Shown one piece after another: positions 6,248-9,716 of a DNA stretch of 9,716 bases (its first letter is position 1; each line of letters opens with the position of its first letter). Origin of the DNA: Pedosphaera sp. (GTDB taxonomy: Bacteria; Verrucomicrobiota; Verrucomicrobiia; Limisphaerales; Pedosphaeraceae); the NCBI GenBank assembly GCA_028293465.1, contig JAQGOT010000754.1, positions 1 through 9,716 on the forward strand. Reading direction: 5' to 3'. The notes beneath the pieces were generated by a model. The model was not told the DNA's origin, did no database searches, and saw nothing but the letters and a program-made list of their open reading frames with translations. Both the position numbers and the translations under genes were made by a program.

Positions 6248-7780
6248 ATGGTGAAGATTGTGCTGGCAACGCTGAATGCGAAGTATATCCATGCGGCTTT
6301 TGGGCTGAGATACTTGCTGGCCAATCTGGGCGATTTGCGCGACGAGGCGGCGTTGCTGGAATTCGACATCAACCAACGGCCGATCGAAATCGTCGAACAG
6401 CTCCTCGCTTCGAATCCCAACATCATCGGTCTCGGTGTCTATATTTGGAATGTGACGCCAACGAGCGAGGTAATTTCGGCTTTGAAGCGACTGCGCCCGG
6501 ACATCACAATCATTGTAGGCGGGCCGGAGGTGAGTTACGAGGTCGATCGGCAACCGATTGTGCAGCAGGCGGATTATGTCATCACCGGTGAAGCCGACCT
6601 GAAGTTCGCCGAGGTTTGTCGCACGCTCCTGGCGGGAGAAAAGCCGGCTTTCAAGGTGATTCCGGCCGAGGTTCCCGACCTAAGTCAACTGACCCTCCCC
6701 TACCCGCTCTACGATGACCGGGATGTGGCGCACCGGATCATCTACGTCGAAGCGTCGCGCGGTTGCCCGTTCACCTGCGAGTTTTGCCTCTCCTCGTTGG
6801 ACATTCCGGTGCGGCAGTTTCCGTTGCCGCCGTTGTTGGAAAACCTTGCTGAACTGCTCCGGCGCGGCGTCCGTCAATTCAAGTTCGTGGACCGAACCTT
6901 CAACCTGAATCTCGCCACCAGCAAAGCCTTGCTGCAATTCTTTCTGGACCGATACGAGCCCGGCCTGTTCGTTCACTTTGAAATGATTCCGGACCGACTG
7001 CCGGAAGCTCTTCGCGAAATTATCGGTCGTTTTCCGCCGGGAGCGTTGCAATTTGAAGTCGGCATCCAGACCTTCAATCCCCAAGTCGCACAACTGATCA
7101 GCCGGCGACAGGATTATGCCCGGTTGGCGGATAACTTTCAGTTTCTTCGGGAGCACACGGGCGTCCATGTTCACGCGGATTTGATTGTCGGCTTGCCCGG
7201 AGAATCAGTGGAAAGTTTCGGGATCGGATTCGACCGGTTGATCGCGTTGCGTCCGCAGGAGATTCAGGTTGGAATCCTGAAGCGTTTGCGCGGCACGCCG
7301 ATTGTTCGGCACGATATCGAATGGCAGATGATTTACGGCGAGCATCCGCCTTACGAAATTCTGCAAAACAAACTGATCGATTTTGCAGCCCTGCAGCGGA
7401 TGCGCCGGTTTGCACGCTTTTGGGATTTGATCGGCAACAGCGGGAATTTCATCAACACCACGCCGTTGATCTGGAGCGACACCCTTTCGCCGTTCACCGA
7501 GTTTATGCGATTGTGCGATTGGCTTTATGAGCGATTGGGGCGCAAGCATGGCATCCCTCTGTCGCAACTAGGGGAAGTGCTCTTCCAATTCCTGACTGAA
7601 GCAAAGAAATTGGCACCCGCCACCGTGGCCACCGCGCTCTGGGAGGATTACCAGCGTGGCGGACGCAGCGACCAGCCGCTTTTTCTGCGCCCCTATCTAC
7701 CGGCCGCCGTTGTCACTCGGCGCGAAAAATCGCACTCGTCGGTTCCCAAACGCCAGGAACGTCACCTCGCGGCCGGGTAG
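6248..7780 (+). CDS. B12-binding domain radical SAM protein, DUF4080 type
   Basis: 510 residues. Residues 1-135 look like a cobalamin-binding Rossmann fold: VLATLNAKYIHAAFGLRYL (5-23), IIGLGVYIWNVTP, IIVGGPEVSYE and ADYVITGEAD. The typical DxHxxG cobalt-ligand motif is not seen, although His15 lies in KYIH. The radical SAM domain starts near residue 165 with EASRGCPFTCEFCLSS. Cys173, Cys177 and Cys180 form the CxxxCxxC site for the 4Fe-4S cluster that cleaves S-adenosylmethionine. Later elements are LQFEVGIQTFNPQV and HADLIVGLPGESVESF. The C-terminal part (from about 375) fits DUF4080 and ends in PKRQERHLAAG. The substrate is unknown; such proteins may act as methyltransferases, mutases or oxidoreductases. 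The ATG at 6248 agrees with the family N-terminus, but its Shine-Dalgarno is weak (TTAGG, 12 bases upstream). It is divergent from the lut-rha operon. Confidence 0.9.
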   Translation: MVKIVLATLNAKYIHAAFGLRYLLANLGDLRDEAALLEFDINQRPIEIVEQLLASNPNIIGLGVYIWNVTPTSEVISALKRLRPDITIIVGGPEVSYEVDRQPIVQQADYVITGEADLKFAEVCRTLLAGEKPAFKVIPAEVPDLSQLTLPYPLYDDRDVAHRIIYVEASRGCPFTCEFCLSSLDIPVRQFPLPPLLENLAELLRRGVRQFKFVDRTFNLNLATSKALLQFFLDRYEPGLFVHFEMIPDRLPEALREIIGRFPPGALQFEVGIQTFNPQVAQLISRRQDYARLADNFQFLREHTGVHVHADLIVGLPGESVESFGIGFDRLIALRPQEIQVGILKRLRGTPIVRHDIEWQMIYGEHPPYEILQNKLIDFAALQRMRRFARFWDLIGNSGNFINTTPLIWSDTLSPFTEFMRLCDWLYERLGRKHGIPLSQLGEVLFQFLTEAKKLAPATVATALWEDYQRGGRSDQPLFLRPYLPAAVVTRREKSHSSVPKRQERHLAAG

Positions 7781-7834
7781 GAAAACGCCCCGGCAGCATC
7801 CCCAAAAATACTCGCGAGGACCCTCTGGCCGGCT

Positions 7835-9716
7835 TCAAGGAAATGCAATCCGGAAGAACCGTTTGGGGACGGCCGGATTTACCGCTACCGACCAGACCAG
7901 CACGCCGTTGGAATCAGCCGTATTCGTGACAACACTCGACCACACCCCAAGGTCATCTGACGTTTGGAAAACGTAACCGTGCAACGGCGTTCCCTGCACC
8001 GAAAGCTGAAGCTGGTTCCCTGCGGCTGGTTTAACGGAAGTGAATTGGGGCGCTGGCAAGTTCGTGTACGTAGCCGTCACCACCGCGTTGCTACCTGGCA
8101 CGATGAACGCTGTTGTGATCGAGGAAGGATTGCCGATGCCCAAGCCGTCCCATTGAGCGAAAGCCTGACCTGATGGCGGCGGATTCGCCGTCAAGCTGAG
8201 GATGGATCCTGCTCCGTAAGCGCCGCTACCGGTGCCCTGATTGACCGTGAGTTGATAGGTGCTGGCACCATTGGTTTTCCAATAGCGCAACAACTGGCGA
8301 AGCGCGAACGGTGCATTGGTCGGCGCGGGACGTCCAACCTGGTCCTTGTCATTGATGCCATGGCAATTGGCGCAGGTACGGATTTCGCCCGGCCGAAACG
8401 TGAGCCAGTAACGCTCCTTCACAATACTCAGGTTGTTGTTGGTGCCGGTGAGTTGCCAGGTGACGGACCGGCCAGCCGGGACGATCGTCGCCTGCGACCC
8501 GTCGGACATCAGCTCCGCGCCGCCTACCGGCGCGCTCGGCCGGCTGCTCGGGGGATTGAAACTCGCCGTATCATGCATCGGTGTCGCGAGCACGCGTCGG
8601 CCGGGTTGAACATTCGTCGTGCCGAAGGTGTAGCCCCGCAGATAATCTGCCTGGAGATACTGAAGGTGCGTGATGTCGTAGTTTGCATGACTGCCCGCGA
8701 CAATCGTATTCGTTCCGCCCGGCACCTGGAGGTTAAAGGGCTGCTGTTTGTCCCCGGCATCCCGGGCCGTCACGTTGCGGCTCACCAATAGAGCGAGGCC
8801 GCGCGCCTTCAGGTCAGATTGGAACGTGGGCAGATCCACATTCTCCTCCGTGAAAACCTGGGCCTCGATGCTTGCCACGCCGGGATTCCAAGGTTGTGGC
8901 ACGGTGTTCGAGCGGACTTCCACCGGTTGCAATTCCCAGAGCGGGCTGTTGTTGGTCACCAGTGTTGTGCCATCCCAATAGATTGCGGAACCGGCAATGC
9001 CACCGGTAAGAAATTTATTCGTCGTCCACGTGGTGCCGTTGTTCGTCAAGCTCATCAACCGGAAATGATAAAGTGGGCTGATCAAACTGGCCGTGCCCAC
9101 ATTGGTATCATAGGTCGTCGCGGGAGTGTAGGCCGCCACGAGCGCACCGTCGGACATCGGCAACGGATTGCGGTACACCCCAAGGGCCACCGCCAGACTA
9201 CTGATCTTCGGAGTGATGTAGGAGACTACCATTCCGGTTGGATTCTGGCTCAAGCCGCCGGTCAACGTGATGATCTGCCCCGCGGAATGGGTGCCTCCGA
9301 TGGGGCTGAAGTCCGGCGCATCCACGCCGAAATAAGTGCCCGCATGCACCGGGTCTTCCGTGATTTGCAGGAAGTTGTCCAAATAATTTGTATTGGCGCT
9401 GACGATGCCGGCGGCCGCACGCGCGGCGGCGGTGGAGTTGGTCAACGCGACGAGGTCCGAATTGGTCCGGAACGAGGTGGGGATGGCCTTCATCAATTCC
9501 TGCCGGCCAACGTGATTCAACAACTCCTCATTACCGCCATCCTGGGAAAGCATCCACGGGAAGAACTGGTTGAAGGTGTTGCCGTTCACTCCCAGCGCGT
9601 TCAGCGCGTTCGTGTCGAAATTACGCGGCTCGGGAAAAGACTCCACGAAGTTCGTTTGAATGAGCGCGTTCGGCGCTTCCGTGGAGAAGTTGAAAGAACC
9701 GTTGGTCGCGCGCCCC
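7835..9716 (-). CDS. large exported mono-heme protein with InlB-type repeat, N-terminus missing
   Basis: The frame is open to the right edge, so the visible 626 residues are the C-terminal part; the first internal GTG (9646) is not a believable start. Residues below are counted from the first visible one. NHVGRQE (67-73), LVSRNVTARD and QQPFNLQVPGG (near 310-335) occur in proteins I relate, from memory, to hydrazine-synthase-alpha-like families. A c-type heme site CANCH occupies 448-452 (bases 8360-8374), followed by GRPAPTNAPFALRQLLRYW. Residues 487-551 resemble a bacterial InlB-type beta repeat (YQLTVNQGTGSGAYGAGS, then FAQWDG). The end (557-626) is a module with YVFQTSDDLGVWSSV and RFFRI, common on secreted verrucomicrobial proteins. 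Export is inferred because c-type heme is attached outside the cytoplasm; the signal peptide would lie off-window. Only one CxxCH is visible, so multi-heme hydrazine synthase activity is unlikely. Function is unknown. Confidence 0.8.
   Translation of the reverse strand, partial: GRATNGSFNFSTEAPNALIQTNFVESFPEPRNFDTNALNALGVNGNTFNQFFPWMLSQDGGNEELLNHVGRQELMKAIPTSFRTNSDLVALTNSTAAARAAAGIVSANTNYLDNFLQITEDPVHAGTYFGVDAPDFSPIGGTHSAGQIITLTGGLSQNPTGMVVSYITPKISSLAVALGVYRNPLPMSDGALVAAYTPATTYDTNVGTASLISPLYHFRLMSLTNNGTTWTTNKFLTGGIAGSAIYWDGTTLVTNNSPLWELQPVEVRSNTVPQPWNPGVASIEAQVFTEENVDLPTFQSDLKARGLALLVSRNVTARDAGDKQQPFNLQVPGGTNTIVAGSHANYDITHLQYLQADYLRGYTFGTTNVQPGRRVLATPMHDTASFNPPSSRPSAPVGGAELMSDGSQATIVPAGRSVTWQLTGTNNNLSIVKERYWLTFRPGEIRTCANCHGINDKDQVGRPAPTNAPFALRQLLRYWKTNGASTYQLTVNQGTGSGAYGAGSILSLTANPPPSGQAFAQWDGLGIGNPSSITTAFIVPGSNAVVTATYTNLPAPQFTSVKPAAGNQLQLSVQGTPLHGYVFQTSDDLGVWSSVVTNTADSNGVLVWSVAVNPAVPKRFFRIAFP

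Noticed and set aside
7781..7834. Possible bidirectional terminator between the converging radical SAM and heme-protein genes
   Set aside because: Only a short CTCGCGAG palindrome (7811-7818) is present, with no long GC stem followed by a T-run on either strand.
7835..9716. True hydrazine synthase subunit
   Set aside because: Only one CxxCH is visible, and the protein ends in surface-type repeat and tail modules. No partner subunits lie nearby, so at most it shares a domain ancestry.
1..9716. CRISPR array, tRNA, rRNA, insertion sequence or toxin-antitoxin pair
   Set aside because: No regularly spaced repeats, cloverleaf sequences, transposase motifs or small gene pairs of that type could be found by reading both strands.

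Overview
The window looks like part of a chromosome from a Verrucomicrobiota bacterium, possibly Pedosphaera-like. This is an inference from three things: moderately high GC, an LutABC plus FGGY-kinase sugar/lactate operon, and above all the right-hand gene. That gene combines a single CxxCH heme site, an InlB-type repeat and a C-terminal module ending in RFFRI, a combination I associate with secreted verrucomicrobial proteins. No rRNA, tRNA, CRISPR array or transposase was seen.

Layout, left to right. Positions 1-290 hold no convincing gene, only a reading frame open at the left edge and a small perfect hairpin. Positions 291-950 (+) encode a two-part protein: a conserved Trp/Gly-rich N-terminal motif, a low-complexity linker and a DUF5335-like C-terminal domain. 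Positions 1021-1719 (+) encode a small alpha/beta hydrolase with an intact Ser-Asp-His triad. It meets the next gene tail to tail, and the two share a CTAG stop signal.

Positions 6056 down to 1716 (-) form one compact operon in the order lutA-lutB-lutC-rhaB. The two lut junctions are ATGA stop/start overlaps, and lutC and rhaB are 14 bases apart. LutABC is the iron-sulfur enzyme complex that oxidises L-lactate to pyruvate. RhaB phosphorylates L-rhamnulose. Rhamnulose-1-phosphate cleavage gives L-lactaldehyde, which can be oxidised to L-lactate, so the operon joins an early and a late step of L-rhamnose use. The isomerase, aldolase and lactaldehyde dehydrogenase are not in this window.

An intergenic region of about 190 bases separates lutA from a divergent B12-binding/radical SAM gene of the DUF4080 type (6248-7780, +). 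After a 54-base gap, positions 7835-9716 (-) carry the C-terminal part of a large, probably exported mono-heme protein whose start lies beyond the right edge.

Most of the window is ordinary metabolic sequence. I do not see a clearly new defence or mobile system. The points most worth a second look are the rhamnose-lactate gene coupling, the two-part DUF5335 protein and the heme-containing surface protein.
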